A stretch of DNA of 48,875 nt, taken from the NCBI RefSeq assembly GCF_001039355.2, contig NW_019775974.1, forward strand, positions 4,560-53,434, read 5' to 3'. The translations under genes were made by a program, and so were the position numbers. The DNA comes from Lingula anatina. Taxonomy: Eukaryota > Brachiopoda > Lingulata > Lingulida > Lingulidae. The notes beneath the pieces are model-generated. The model did no database searches. It worked only from the letters and a program-made list of their open reading frames with translations, and was not told the origin of the DNA. Positions 34,296 to 44,230 of the stretch are shown piece by piece (position 1 is the stretch's first letter; each line of letters begins with the position of its first letter).

Positions 34296-35875
34296 TCATA
34301 GTCTGTATTTACAGAAAACTTGAACTATTTGTAATATAGTCATGTGGATGACTAGTATATGTTGAAGAGATTTGAGCATCTGCACATTGGGATTCTCTTC
34401 AATTCTTACTGCCTCCTGAAGGAAGTTGGACTATTTATTGTGAACTGCTGGTGTTGGAAACTTTATATTATAAGGCAGAATTCCATTCTAATATTCCTCA
34501 GTTCTCTGCATTCACCTATTTGTATCCTTGAACTTGCGATGCATAGACACAGGCACTGTACAGGGGAAGCATAGCTGAGTGAGTGTTTAGTTCACTGCAC
34601 AGTGAATTGGTCTCTGTTTTATCTCGCTGCTGAAGACAGTACCATTCATCAGATTTCCTGGTAGCCATGACGACCTGTTGTTTCCAGGAAGTGGTCTATT
34701 CTATTCCCTGTAATCCAGGAAGACAGAGGTTTCCCAGGGTTCTCTGGAGGCTGGTCTGGGGGGGAGGTATGAAGGACAGGGTGACACCATACTATGTTTG
34801 TAGAGCAGGACATGTAATATAATCCAGGAAGACAGAGGTTTCCCAGGGTTCTGTGGGTATGGAGGACACGGTGGTAAAGTAAGACAGGTGACACTGTAGT
34901 CAACAGGTGCCCTGTGAACACCTTGTATATATCTGATACTGTACACAGCTGACTGGGGAATTAATGTGAAGGTTTTCAGGCCAAGGAAGAGACTGTATTA
35001 TGAATATTGTCAGGATATGTGATTAGGAAGGAGGTGATTAGTTATTATAGAAGATTGTGAGGCATGTGTTGGATATATCAGCTGCCACTTTGGCAGTGAC
35101 TTGTCTCTATGTTGAGAAGTATGGTGATGGTAATTATAAATGGTTCCAATGAAGACTGAAATAAATATACAGACTGCTACCTGGCACAGCTTTAAGCATG
35201 ATGATATACTAGTTTGACTGGAATATTATGAAGTAAAAAGTGATGTTTAAGTGTATTCAGATAGTTACTGTATGGGAACAGAAGATGACCAATAAGGGTG
35301 ATCTTTGGGGGGGGGGGTCTCTCTTTGAAGTAGGGCTGTCTGCTGTCACCCTGAGTTTGGCTGAAGAGGTAGAGTCTAGTTAACTGTAAAGTGATCTCAT
35401 TGGTGTCAGTGATATAGACAGGTGGTTTCAGAGAATTTGGCAACACGCACGTTTTCACATAAGTAATTCTGAAATCTTGTAATTATGATATATCACTGGT
35501 ATATGATGATCCAGTGGTTAGGTCTTGGTGAGGAGGGACCATTTCATAACCTGGCTGACCAGGGACCAGATCAAAACCTTCACAACAACAGTGCAATCCT
35601 CTAAATTGTGGAATTATATAAAGATACATGTGTGTAGACAGAGAAAGGCATTGCACAAGCTTAACACTTGGAATTCTCCTTAAAATGAACTGAAATAATT
35701 GCAAGAAATACCAATATTACCAATGTAACCAGTGGCTGCCAATCAAAAGAACATTAGCTACAGTGTGGGTAATTCCTAAATTATCCTAGATAATATAGTT
35801 CAACTAATGAGGAAAAGAATTCCTGGACATCAGAAGTGATCTAGACAGTTAAATGTGTGAATGTGTGTGTGCATG

Positions 35876-35920
35876 CATGCATCCGCGTGCATGTCACTTG
35901 TGCATGCGTATGCGTGTTAT
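35876..35920. repeat. GCATGC-rich alternating purine-pyrimidine block
   Basis: A short TGTGCATGCATGCATCCGCGTGCATG-type segment containing GTGTGTGC and GCATGCG motifs, alternating purine and pyrimidine over most of about 45 bp. Minor low-complexity sequence. Confidence 0.5.
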
Positions 35921-36117
35921 CTCACCATCCAGGCACAACTGGTAAGGTACACTGGGTGTCACTAGTTCATGCAAATTGAATCAATTATTTTGTTTCTGGG
36001 AAAGTCACCAAGCTTTCTATCTCTTCAGTACCTCATAGCCTACAGCTGGCCACTTACAGTGTGCGTTAAAATTTTTTAACTCAGGTTTTTTTAAAAACCA
36101 TGGACTTGGGTGAATAT

Positions 36118-36293
36118 GGCCCCATTCAGAATAGGGGACTAACTAGTCCAAGTGTCAAATATGACCACCCACTATAAAGCTTGCCATCTAATCCACTAAT
36201 AGATACCGAATAGATATCCCGTGGGGAAGTTATTCAAGTGGGTCGGCCATATTTGTTCCTTGGACTTGTTAATCCCTTATTCTGAACAGGGCC
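36118..36293. mobile_element. Foldback MITE, family A short copy
   Basis: A 176-bp inverted-repeat element: left GGCCCCATTCAGAATAGGGG + ACTAACTAGTCCAAGTGTCA, right GGTCGGCCATATTTGTTCCT + TGGACTTGTTAATCCCTTATTCTGAACAGGGCC. TAT flanks both sides and may be a target-site duplication. It shares the CAAATATGGCCGACC arm with the elements at 12830 and 20403 but has a different, shorter centre. Confidence 0.8.
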
Positions 36294-36672
36294 TATCAAA
36301 ATGGTAACTTGTCAGTTACAGTGGGCATTGAAATGTTTGTTGTCTGTTTTCATTCCATGTTACCCCTGTATGGTGAGCAGTTGTTTTCTGAAGTTGGTTA
36401 AAGAATTCCTGACATTCCCCAAAGATTGCTGAATGTGGCAGATCTGGTTGATATTTTCATTATAAATATACTTTACTATTATCAATTGTTCATTGTCAAT
36501 GAATGGAAATTCCTTTGCTGGCAAGTTTGCTATAGGTCTCTGGGGGTTAGTTAATATTTTGTCTACACATCTGCTCCCAAGTTGTTTTACATTTTGAAGT
36601 ATTTGTTTTGATTTTGCATTATCAGGTCTTTCTGTTCAGTTTGCAATTTGTCCTCTGCGCTATTTTTCATTT

Positions 36673-36985
36673 TTTCTGTTGTGCCCAAACATTTGTCCAG
36701 TTCTGTATTCAAAGATATTTCTATTGTGCCCAAACATTTGTCCAGTTCTGTATTCAATGATATTTCTATTGTGCCCAAACATTTGTCCAGTCCTATATTC
36801 AAAGATATTTCTATTGTGCCCAAACATTTGTCCAGTTCTGTATTCAAAGATATTTCTGTTGTGCCCAAACATTTGTCCAGTCCTGTATTCAAATATATTT
36901 CTATTGTGCCCAAACATTTGTCCAGTCCTGTATTCATAGATATTTCTATTGTGCCCAAACATTTGTCCAGTCTTGTATTCCAAGC
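36673..36985. repeat. 45-bp minisatellite, ~7 copies
   Basis: The unit ATTGTGCCCAAACATTTGTC + CAGTTCTGTATTCAAAGATA + TTTCT is repeated about seven times with few changes. Since 45 is divisible by three, several frames stay open on both strands, giving repetitive 15-residue peptides of over 100 aa. No splice or family evidence supports translation. Confidence 0.93.
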
Positions 36986-37722
36986 TGCTTCATCATCCTA
37001 TAGTAGATCATGAATAACAAGTAAGTCAGACTTAAACTGGCCCTAGAGACTGGAGATGATACAGAGAGAAACCTAGCACAGTGGAAAACTTGGTTATATA
37101 CTACTACAGTAACTTCTGCTAGTGTGTTCTACTGGCATGTGTGTTAATGTTACAAGTGACGTCAGAGAACAAAAACAATAACATGGAACTGGATGAAAGC
37201 TGAAGATATAGGAGTGTATTTGGAGCAGATAGTGAGGATTGGACAGAAAGTGTGACGTCTAGTAGAAAGTCTTGTCTACATGCACCTTGTGTATTTAAGT
37301 TCAAGGAAAGGAAAGTCTGGGAAGTGAAGTACAAGTGGAGCTGTTCACCAAGGTGTTGCCTGTGAATTATATGTCTCACACTTCTCCAGTCAACCATATG
37401 ATACAGCAGCCATTAAGATACAGGAGTTACAGCTGGGACACTACTAGTTTCTGTAGTCTATTATAACTATATACAAGATTAGTGAGTGGAGTGGGACAAT
37501 TCCATGGTGCCTGTACCCAGGATACTAGTCATGTCAGGGAGGTAATGGAAAATTAAAGTGGAAGTGGTTGTCTCTAGCCTCTGTTAACTAAAACTGACCC
37601 ATTTGTCTGACCTCTGTCTGAAAATTGATAATCTTCATCAAGATAACCAGATAATCCAGTGTGGATAACAGTATAATCTATCAGCACAAGGGACTATAGT
37701 GCACAGGGACATACACAGTACC

Positions 37723-37936
37723 ATGGATCTGGCCAAGATGAGCCTGTCCCCATGTACACTCAGGTTTTTATTACTGGACTCTGCATACAGGCCATTGACT
37801 GATCAAGATGGACATCTGACCTTGAGGAATGAGGAGGAGGAGGAGAGTTCTCTGAGCAGTGAGGAGGAGGGCGGACATGATGAGGAGGAGGATGAGGAAG
37901 AAGAGGAGCAGCAACAGTGTCTGTTCTATCTGGAAG
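37723..37936 (+). CDS. Candidate alternative first exon A (acidic N-terminus)
   Basis: The open frame starts at an ATG in good context (taccATGG) and runs 71 codons to a donor (GAAG|gtagtg) in phase 1. The peptide begins MDLAKMSLSPCTLRFLLLDS and then becomes acidic, with EEEEESSLSSEEE and DEEEDEEEEEQQQ, ending CLFYLE. Phase 1 is the phase required by the linker exons and by the phase-1 acceptor of E8. It could therefore be the first coding exon of a short isoform carrying PH and RhoGAP domains without PDZ and linker, driven by an internal promoter. No promoter element is recognised and no homologue is known to me. It could instead be a chance open frame helped by the GAG-rich stretch. Confidence 0.45.
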
Positions 37937-38290
37937 GTAGTGAGAAATTCATGAAGTTATACCGTAATTGAATTATAGTGTTCAGGTTATCTGTGATGAT
38001 GATTATGAATTGATCCTTAATTCCATGGCAACAGAGCCATTAGAAAGAAGAAAACAAGCCATGGTATTTAAGGGACATTCTGTATTTACTGTAGTTAGAT
38101 AGGAAAATAATATCACCTCACAAATTAATAACATGCCCCCCCCCCCCTTATTGAAATCAGGAAAGAGGGTGAACTTCTGTGTGATGGTAATATTGATTTC
38201 TATCTGTCAATTGAAGAGAGTAAATCAGACTGAGTATGTTATCATGGTATTAGTAGTTTGGATTGAAGTCAGTCTGACAATAATGTTAGA

Positions 38291-38502
38291 CCCCATTCCC
38301 AGAGATTGGATCAATCCAACTAGATCGACCTAACTTCCTGGGGGTTCACGCTAAATAGCTGTCAGCCGAGCGGGCACAAAAGTTAATTACCCCCTTACAG
38401 TTTGTAGTAGGTGGGACGGACATTTAAGCCGGATTATCTGGCAGTAATCTAGTGAGACTCCCCATGGGGATAGATCAATCTAAAATCTATGGGAATGCTC
38501 CC
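38291..38502 (-). mobile_element. 212-bp TIR element, family B copy 2 (inverted)
   Basis: Reverse-complement copy of the element at 34086, aligning end to end: CCCCATTCCCAGAGATTGGA, GTCAGCCGAGCGGGCACAAA, GTTTGTAGTAGGTGGG and TAAAATCTATGGGAATGCTC all have counterparts. TTAGA lies directly outside both ends (38286-38290 and 38503-38507), consistent with a target-site duplication of about 5 bp. Divergence between the copies is limited, roughly 15% by eye. Confidence 0.87.
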
Positions 38503-38766
38503 TTAGAGCTGATGTTGGTTGTGTGAGTATCTGCTCATTGACCTGAGATATGTGGCAGCTGACACCATAGTATGGACCATAGTATCAAGACAAAGGTTTT
38601 GGGGCAGGGGGGGGGGGGAGGGCTAAGTGGACCATCACAACATTTCCACTGGCAGATGGGTAGGATGAATATTGTGAAGGAAGGATAAAACAGCATCAGC
38701 TGGATGGTACCCTCTCATGGGTTACAATAGGTAAGAGATGACTTGTGATATTTTCATTGGAAAGCT

Positions 38767-39215
38767 AGCAGGTCAGGAAATGTCCATCCTAGGTCAAGTG
38801 TGAACACGTCAGTATGTGCCATATTGTAGTATATTGAAATATAACAGGTCAGGAAATGTCCGTCCTATGTCAAGTGTGAACACGTCACTGTGTGCCATAT
38901 TGTAGTACATTGAAATATAACAGGTCAGGAAATGTCCGTCCTATGACAAGTGTGAACACGTCAATGTGTGCCATATTGTAGTACATTGAAATATAACGGG
39001 TCAGGAAATGTCCGTCCTATGTCAAGTGTGAACACGTCACTGTGTGCCATATTGAAGTACATTGAAATATAACAGGTCAGGAAATGTCCGTCCTATGACA
39101 AGTGTGAACACGTCAATGTGTGCCATATTGTAGTACATTGAAATATAACAGGTCAGGAAATGTCCGTCCTATGACATGTGTGAACCCGTCAGTATGTGCC
39201 ATATTGTAGTACACC
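38767..39215. repeat. 76-bp tandem array, ~6 copies
   Basis: The unit AACAGGTCAGGAAATGTCCG + TCCTATGTCAAGTGTGAACA + CGTCACTGTGTGCCATATTG + TAGTACATTGAAATAT is repeated with a 76-bp period. Copies alternate between CTATGTCAAG and CTATGACAAG, hinting at a higher-order duplication of pairs. Intronic. Confidence 0.93.
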
Positions 39216-39928
39216 ATGTTGTACTGAGGTGCCAGATGCTGGCCTCTGAGGTCAGGAACATGTGACAACTTTGTTATCCCCTCTTTCTCTCCACCATCCT
39301 TTAAAATATCTCTGTGAATGCACCTTTCTGTGAATCACCATGGTAACAGGTCACTGGCTGTATTCACATCAGGTTTAACTTTAGCTGAACTGGACATAAT
39401 CTGATGTGAACTGGTCACTGTTAATGCGGCACAGAATACTGAGTGTTGTGTGTTTATAGGTTGATATCTGTGTATTACTGGTCATGTTAGTCCATCGTGC
39501 ATATTAGTAGACACACACAAGACTTCTCCATATGTAAATCACATCTTCTGGAATGAAAACAACAGTTATAATGCACGTAAATATAATCTGTGTTAGCATG
39601 TAGAGAGGAAACATGGAGAGGAAGAGACAGCTTGTTGAATCAATACTGTGTTGTATTTATTGTGTCAGGACAGCAGACAAAATATACTGATGGAATGTAT
39701 AAGATGTAGGCATGAAGACTTCTCTTAGGTCTGTTCACAGCTAGTTTAACTTTAAAACACACTGATGGAATGTGCATCATGTAGTCTAAAGCCTGTTCAC
39801 AACAGGTTAAATATAAATAAGATGAACATGATCAGTCTATAGATGGTGGATCACAGCACCATATTGTGTTGATATGAGATGATATATCAAGTGGTGAAAG
39901 TGAGTTATTCACCTTTTCTGTCTCTCTT

Positions 39929-39936
<8 letters not shown>

Positions 39937-39979
<43 letters not shown>

Positions 39980-40181
39980 TGCATTCTTGTACGCACGTAC
40001 ACAAACAAGCATTCATGCAGAAATACAACCAGATATATCCTTCTTATCAAGTAAACGTTACTTTTTCATGTTGTTCTATGTAACGCACATACACACACAC
40101 ACACACGTAAACAAATACACACACACAAACACACATCCACACACATACACACAAACACATACACACACGCACACACACATC
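39937..40181. repeat. CT/CA and CA microsatellites
   Basis: A CT tract leads into (CA)n at about 39941-39975, then a second, interrupted CA-rich block at about 40087-40180. Open frames here are Thr/His-rich artefacts. Confidence 0.9.
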
Positions 40182-40650
40182 TTAAGGATGTGAACTAAAT
40201 ACCACACGTATAACCCCCAGCCTGTACACCCTAGTCGCCTCTCTAATGTGCCGCGGGTATAATAAGTGTAGTTGTGATAACAAATTCTTAGAGATCTGAG
40301 TGTAGTTGTGTGTCCACCACTTGAGTGAAGAGCTATCTCTATGTCCAGATATCACCATCACAAAGCCAGTGCTCTCCCTGCTCTGTCCTCTCACCTGACA
40401 GGTGTGAAATCTCAGGTATGATATTCACAAACCGTAAGTGAGAGGAGACATAGATTACTACAGGGAAGTGTGACATATTAACAGGGACTGGGGAGATATT
40501 GGATTTGAACATGTCCAGGTAGGATATCACATATTGGAGTGCTTTCATAAAGAGTTCTATGTATCAACATGTAAAGCTCAAGAGGCAGAGGGTTGATATT
40601 AAAGAATTACAGAGAGTGAAATCAGCTATATACTGTTAGGAGCAGTTACA

Positions 40651-40696
40651 ATGCCGTTCTACTCACTGACCAGATCAGCTGCTTACACAACGAATG
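40651..40696 (+). CDS. Candidate alternative first exon B (short)
   Basis: An ATG with A at -3 opens 15 codons, MPFYSLTRSAAYTTN, to a good donor (AATG|gtgaga) in phase 1. An in-frame TAA lies at 40600-40602, so translation could not begin much earlier unless a splice acceptor intervenes. Like candidate A at 37723 it would enter E8 in the same frame as E7. The peptide is too short for any homology argument. Support is limited to start context, donor quality and phase, and a chance occurrence is quite possible. Confidence 0.3.
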
Positions 40697-42005
40697 GTGA
40701 GAATATTTCTGTTACATATTCTTTCTGTTATATCATGTGCCTTATGTATGAAATATCCTAATCTTTTTATCCCTGGTCACCTATTTTAAGTCAATATGTA
40801 CAGTAATCTGGCTATAACTAGCTGCAAGGATTAGCAGAGTTAATTAAACATAGAACTCAAACAGGCAAGAGACGTCAGCACCACCAGGCTGTGAGGTAGA
40901 TTAATGAGAAGTTTGTGAGGTGTTTTAACAGAGGGATACTCTAGGTGATTTCAGCCAGGATGTACAGAGGTATTGTCGTATTCAAGTTACATAGTTAGTG
41001 GTAACCCTTGTAATGACAGTCTGCCTTCATAGTCAAAAGAAATAGAAGACGGATTTCAACTAATTTTCAGTAAGTTTATTTCAGTTTTTAAAATGTTATA
41101 ATCTTAGTAAAGTGTACATATACTGCTGTCCAAAGTATTTTGATTTTTGAATTTACCTTCAGAATGTATTTTCTGTCTTATATTCTGCCTGTTCTTTGGC
41201 TGATGGGAAGGGTGTTTGGGTATGCTTCTGTTAAGGAAAACATCATATTTTTGTTAAGTACTGAGATTTCAAAAAAGTAGCAGGGTTGGACTTGAATTGG
41301 TTATGATGTTGTTAGCAGGTCAGTTGGTGGTGATCATTTCACATAAGTTTGTGGTCATTTGATAGTGGACATTTGTCAGTGTTAATTTAGCATTAGGACC
41401 ATCAAAGTGCTCATAGTCATCGGTTCAGATAGTCCAGATATATAGTGTTTCTATCACTCGTCTGGTAATCCTCACTGTTATTATAGCTGACTTATACCTA
41501 CAGATGGTCCAGATATATAGTGTTTCTATCACTGGTAATCCTTACTGGTAATATCTTATTATAGCTCAGTTATACCTTACAAAAGCCAGTAAATATTGCA
41601 GTTGTCAGTGGATATTGTCGCGGTCAACAAATATTGATCTTGTCAGTTTCCTTGATTATTGTTAAGACCTCTATAATATCCGTATGGTCAGCTCACTTAT
41701 TGTCCAGTTTTGTTTATTGGAATGACCAATATGATTGTCTCTTTGTGTTCTGTAAGTGCCCAGTTTTTTCTGTTGGAATGACCAACGTGATTATCAGCAG
41801 GTGCCCAGGTGTTATAAAACTAGAATGTGGTATTGATTTTATATAGTGGCTACAACCCATGAATAACTATCACAGAAATATTATCAGGAGACAGTAATAT
41901 CATTTAATATATATCTCAGTATGAGAGTAGAACACCGTCTGGATTCCTGTGTAGACTACTGACAAGATGTGAGGTAAAGACGACAATATGTGAGAGATGA
42001 GATGA

Positions 42006-42885
42006 GTTTGATTTCATTAGACTACAAATATCTATGTAGACAAGATAGATGACTACATCAGCTGACAGGTTTGATTTCATTAGACTACAAATATCTATGT
42101 AGACAAGATAGATGACTACATCAGCTGACAGGTTTGATTTCATTAGACTACAAATATCTATGTAGACAAGATAGATGACTACATCAGCTGACAGGTTTGA
42201 TTTCATTAGACTACAAATATCTATGTAGACAAGATAGATGACTACATCAGCTGACAGGTTTGATTTCATTAGACTACAAATATCTATGTAGACAAGATAG
42301 ATGACTACATCAGCTGACAGGTTTGATTTCATTAGACTACAAATATCTATGTAGACAAGATAGATGACTACATCAGCTGACAGGTTTGATTTCATTAGAC
42401 TACAAATATCTATGTAGACAAGATAGATGACTACATCAGCTGACAGGTTTGATTTCATTAGACTACAAATATCTATGTAGACAAGATAGATGACTACATC
42501 AGCTGACAGGTTTGATTTCATTAGACTACAAATATCTATGTAGACAAGATAGATGACTACATCAGCTGACAGGTTTGATTTCATTAGACTACAAATATCT
42601 ATGTAGACAAGATAGATGACTACATCAGCTGACAGGTTTGATTTCATTAGACTACAAATATCTATGTAGACAAGATAGATGACTACATCAGCTGACAGGT
42701 TTGATTTCATTAGACTACAAATATCTATGTAGACAAGATAGATGACTACATCAGCTGACAGGTTTGATTTCATTAGACTACAAATATCTATGTAGACAAG
42801 ATAGATGACTACATCAGCTGACAGGTTTGATTTCATTAGACTACAAATATCTATGTAGACAAGATAGATGACTACATCAGCTGAC
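42006..42885. repeat. 63-bp tandem array, 14 virtually identical copies
   Basis: The unit GTTTGATTTCATTAGACTAC + AAATATCTATGTAGACAAGA + TAGATGACTACATCAGCTGA + CAG repeats 14 times, apparently with no substitutions after the first unit's left edge. It ends at an N (42886), so the true copy number is uncertain. Since 63 = 21 codons, the minus strand has a 331-codon open frame of identical 21-residue repeats. That frame runs across the N into the neighbouring unrelated array and is not regarded as a gene. Confidence 0.95.
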
Positions 42886-42886
42886 N
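42886..42886. other. Single N at array junction
   Basis: One ambiguous base sits exactly between the 63-bp array and the 46-bp array. It probably marks an assembly join within unresolved repeats; sequence may be missing here. Confidence 0.8.
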
Positions 42887-43155
42887 TATTTTCCTCCAAT
42901 ATTTCTGTCACAATCAGTTGATATAACAGTGATATTTTCCTCCAATATTTCTGTCACAATCAGTTGGTATAACAGTGATATTTTCCTCCAATATTTCTGT
43001 CACAATCAGTTGATATAACAGTGATATTTTCCTCCCAATATTTCTGTCACAATCAGTTGCTATAACAGTGATATTTTCCTCCAATATTTCTGTCACAATC
43101 AGTTGGTATAACAGTGATATTTTCCTCCAATATTTCTGTCACAATCAGTTGGTAT
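42887..43155. repeat. 46-bp tandem array reaching the E8 acceptor, ~6 copies
   Basis: The unit TATTTTCCTCCAATATTTCT + GTCACAATCAGTTGATATAA + CAGTGA repeats six times; one copy has an extra C. Each copy contains a pyrimidine-rich stretch followed by CAATCAG, i.e. the layout of a splice acceptor. The last copy supplies the CAG at 43146-43148 used here as the E8 acceptor. Confidence 0.93.
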
Positions 43156-43345
43156 TCCCAATATCCTCCACAGCTCTCAGACTCCACCCCAGAAAACCCA
43201 CATCAAGAAGCTGAAGGCATTCTTTGGAGAGCGCACCCCTAAGATCATGGAGGCCACAGAGAAGAAGGGGGACCTGCCTAGCCCGCTCCATGAGGTGGTC
43301 AGAGAGGGTATACTACAGGTCAAGACGGCTGTCACTGATGGCAAG
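43149..43345 (+). CDS. ARHGAP21/23: ARHGAP21/23-like exon E8 (start of PH domain)
   Basis: The secure part is 43181-43345: TPPQKTHIKKLKAFFGERTP, then KIMEATEKKGDLPSPLHEVV, then REGILQVKTAVTDGK. REGILQVK is the first strand of a PH domain (human KEGWLHFRPLVTDKGK). The frame is set by the phase-0 junction with E9. The 5' end is uncertain. Phase 1, needed after E7, is given by the acceptor at 43146-43148, adding VGIPNILHSSQ in an open frame. The better-looking ctccacag (start 43174) would require a phase-2 upstream exon, and ctctcag (start 43181) a phase-0 one; neither was found. The Lys-rich KKLKAFFGE block precedes the PH domain. The donor is gtcagt. Confidence 0.88.
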
Positions 43346-43596
43346 GTCAGTGTGGACAGGGGCTGGGGTGGTGGGCCCAAAAAATAATTGTTTCTGGTTT
43401 GGATTACAATTCAGCTATACATCATTTTCAGATTGTTAATATTTCAGTTCAAGCACCCTCCTGAAAGCATTGATCCAGTTTGATAAATTCTTGTGAACAG
43501 AGTGAAATTGATATAACTGAAGACTTGTCTAACTGCACTGAAAATTGTAAACTTGAAAGCTAGGTTATTTACTATATGTTGTATTTGTTGTTGCAG

Positions 43597-43683
43597 AAGT
43601 CCAGTGATCGTTCCTGGAAGCCAATGTGGGCTCAGCTCCGAGGACACGCCCTCTATCTGCAGAAGGACAGGAAGGAGAATGCT
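43597..43683 (+). CDS. ARHGAP21/23: ARHGAP21/23-like exon E9 (PH domain)
   Basis: An 87-nt exon, phase 0 to phase 0, encoding KSSDRSWKPMWAQLRGHALY + LQKDRKENA. This is the PH domain's second and third strand region: W(K/P).MW..LRGH.LYL.KD matches human [21 protein letters not shown]. In ARHGAP21 the PH domain, with a following helix, binds GTP-loaded ARF1 and places the protein at Golgi membranes; transfer of that role to this protein is inference. The acceptor is gttgttgcag and the donor gtgagc. The flanking introns are short (251 and 249 bp). Confidence 0.95.
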
Positions 43684-43932
43684 GTGAGCATATCTTAGGG
43701 GGCAGAATGTAGCTTAGTTTCCAATTTATGTAGCTGCAATATCAAGCCTGTGCAAATTTCATATCTGTTCATGAATTAGCAAAGTCTTGGAAAATTATTT
43801 TCCATATTCTTTATGTTGAAGGATATGATATGTTCTGTTGCTAGCTAGCCTAGCAATGCACCTTACCATAGGAATATTTCATTTAGAAGAGTCAATCCAC
43901 TATTTATCATAACTCTGCCATATCTTTTCTAG

Positions 43933-44127
43933 AGTCCCCTGGGTCTTGAGGAGCAGCCTATCTCCATTAAGTCCAGCCTGGTGGACATAGCCTACGACTA
44001 CACCAAGAAGAAGCACGTGTTCCGGCTGACTACATACAATGGTTCAGAGTACCTGTTTCAGGTGGAAGACCACGATACTATGATGGACTGGATACAGAAA
44101 ATACAGGAACATAACGACCCTGATAAT
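43933..44127 (+). CDS. ARHGAP21/23: ARHGAP21/23-like exon E10 (PH domain end)
   Basis: A 195-nt exon, phase 0 to phase 0, encoding 65 residues: [65 protein letters not shown]. It includes the EEQPIS motif, the HVFRLTT strand (human NVFRLTTSDC) and the C-terminal PH helix with its invariant Trp (MMDWI.KIQE). The donor is AAT|gtaaga. A second in-frame donor 72 nt downstream, at 44200, arises from a partial duplication of this exon end (see separate entry). Confidence 0.96.
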
Positions 44128-44230
44128 GTAAGACAATCTCAGTATGCACACACAACACCAATATGGACTGGAAATCAGCAACACAAAGATCCAGGGAATG
44201 TATGACAAACTCAGCATGCACACACACGCA
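44060..44230 (+). repeat. Duplicated E10 exon end with second donor
   Basis: ATGGACTGGATACAG...ACCCTGATAATGTAAGACAATCTCAGTATGCACACAC (about 44082-44152) is followed by a diverged copy, ATATGGACTGGAAATCAG...ATCCAGGGAATGTATGACAAACTCAGCATGCACACAC (about 44161-44225). The copy includes the exon end, donor and first intron bases. Its donor AAT|gtatga at 44200 would extend E10 by 72 nt (24 codons, [20 protein letters not shown] + DPGN) without frameshift. A CA microsatellite follows. Confidence 0.8.

Larger units (their letters stand above)
33571..43148 (+). other. Intron 7: 9.6 kb, arrays, MITEs and candidate first exons
   Basis: Intron before the PH exons. It holds a 98-bp duplication, two opposite-facing 210-bp elements, a foldback MITE, arrays of 45, 76, 63 and 46 bp, CA microsatellites and two ATG-containing exon candidates, listed separately. 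Imperfect direct repeats also occur at 34708-34855 (copies of ATAATCCAGGAAGACAGAGG) and at 41430-41565 (AGATATATAGTGTTTCTATC, two copies about 80 bp apart). The intervening sequence shows no other exon. Confidence 0.7.

Noticed and set aside
36587-37013. Open frames of 86-123 codons on both strands
   Set aside because: All derive from the 45-bp tandem array, which keeps several frames open at once; coding on both strands is not credible.
37699-37722. Upstream GTG start for candidate first exon A
   Set aside because: The ATG at 37723 has a better initiation context; GTG starts are rare in animals.
42006-42885. CRISPR-like array of direct repeats
   Set aside because: The units are contiguous identical copies without unique spacers, in an animal gene intron; it is a minisatellite.
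41916-42911. 331-codon open frame on the minus strand with identical 21-residue repeats
   Set aside because: It is produced by the 63-bp array (a multiple of three) lacking stops in one frame, crosses an N into an unrelated array, and has no start context, splice or family support.
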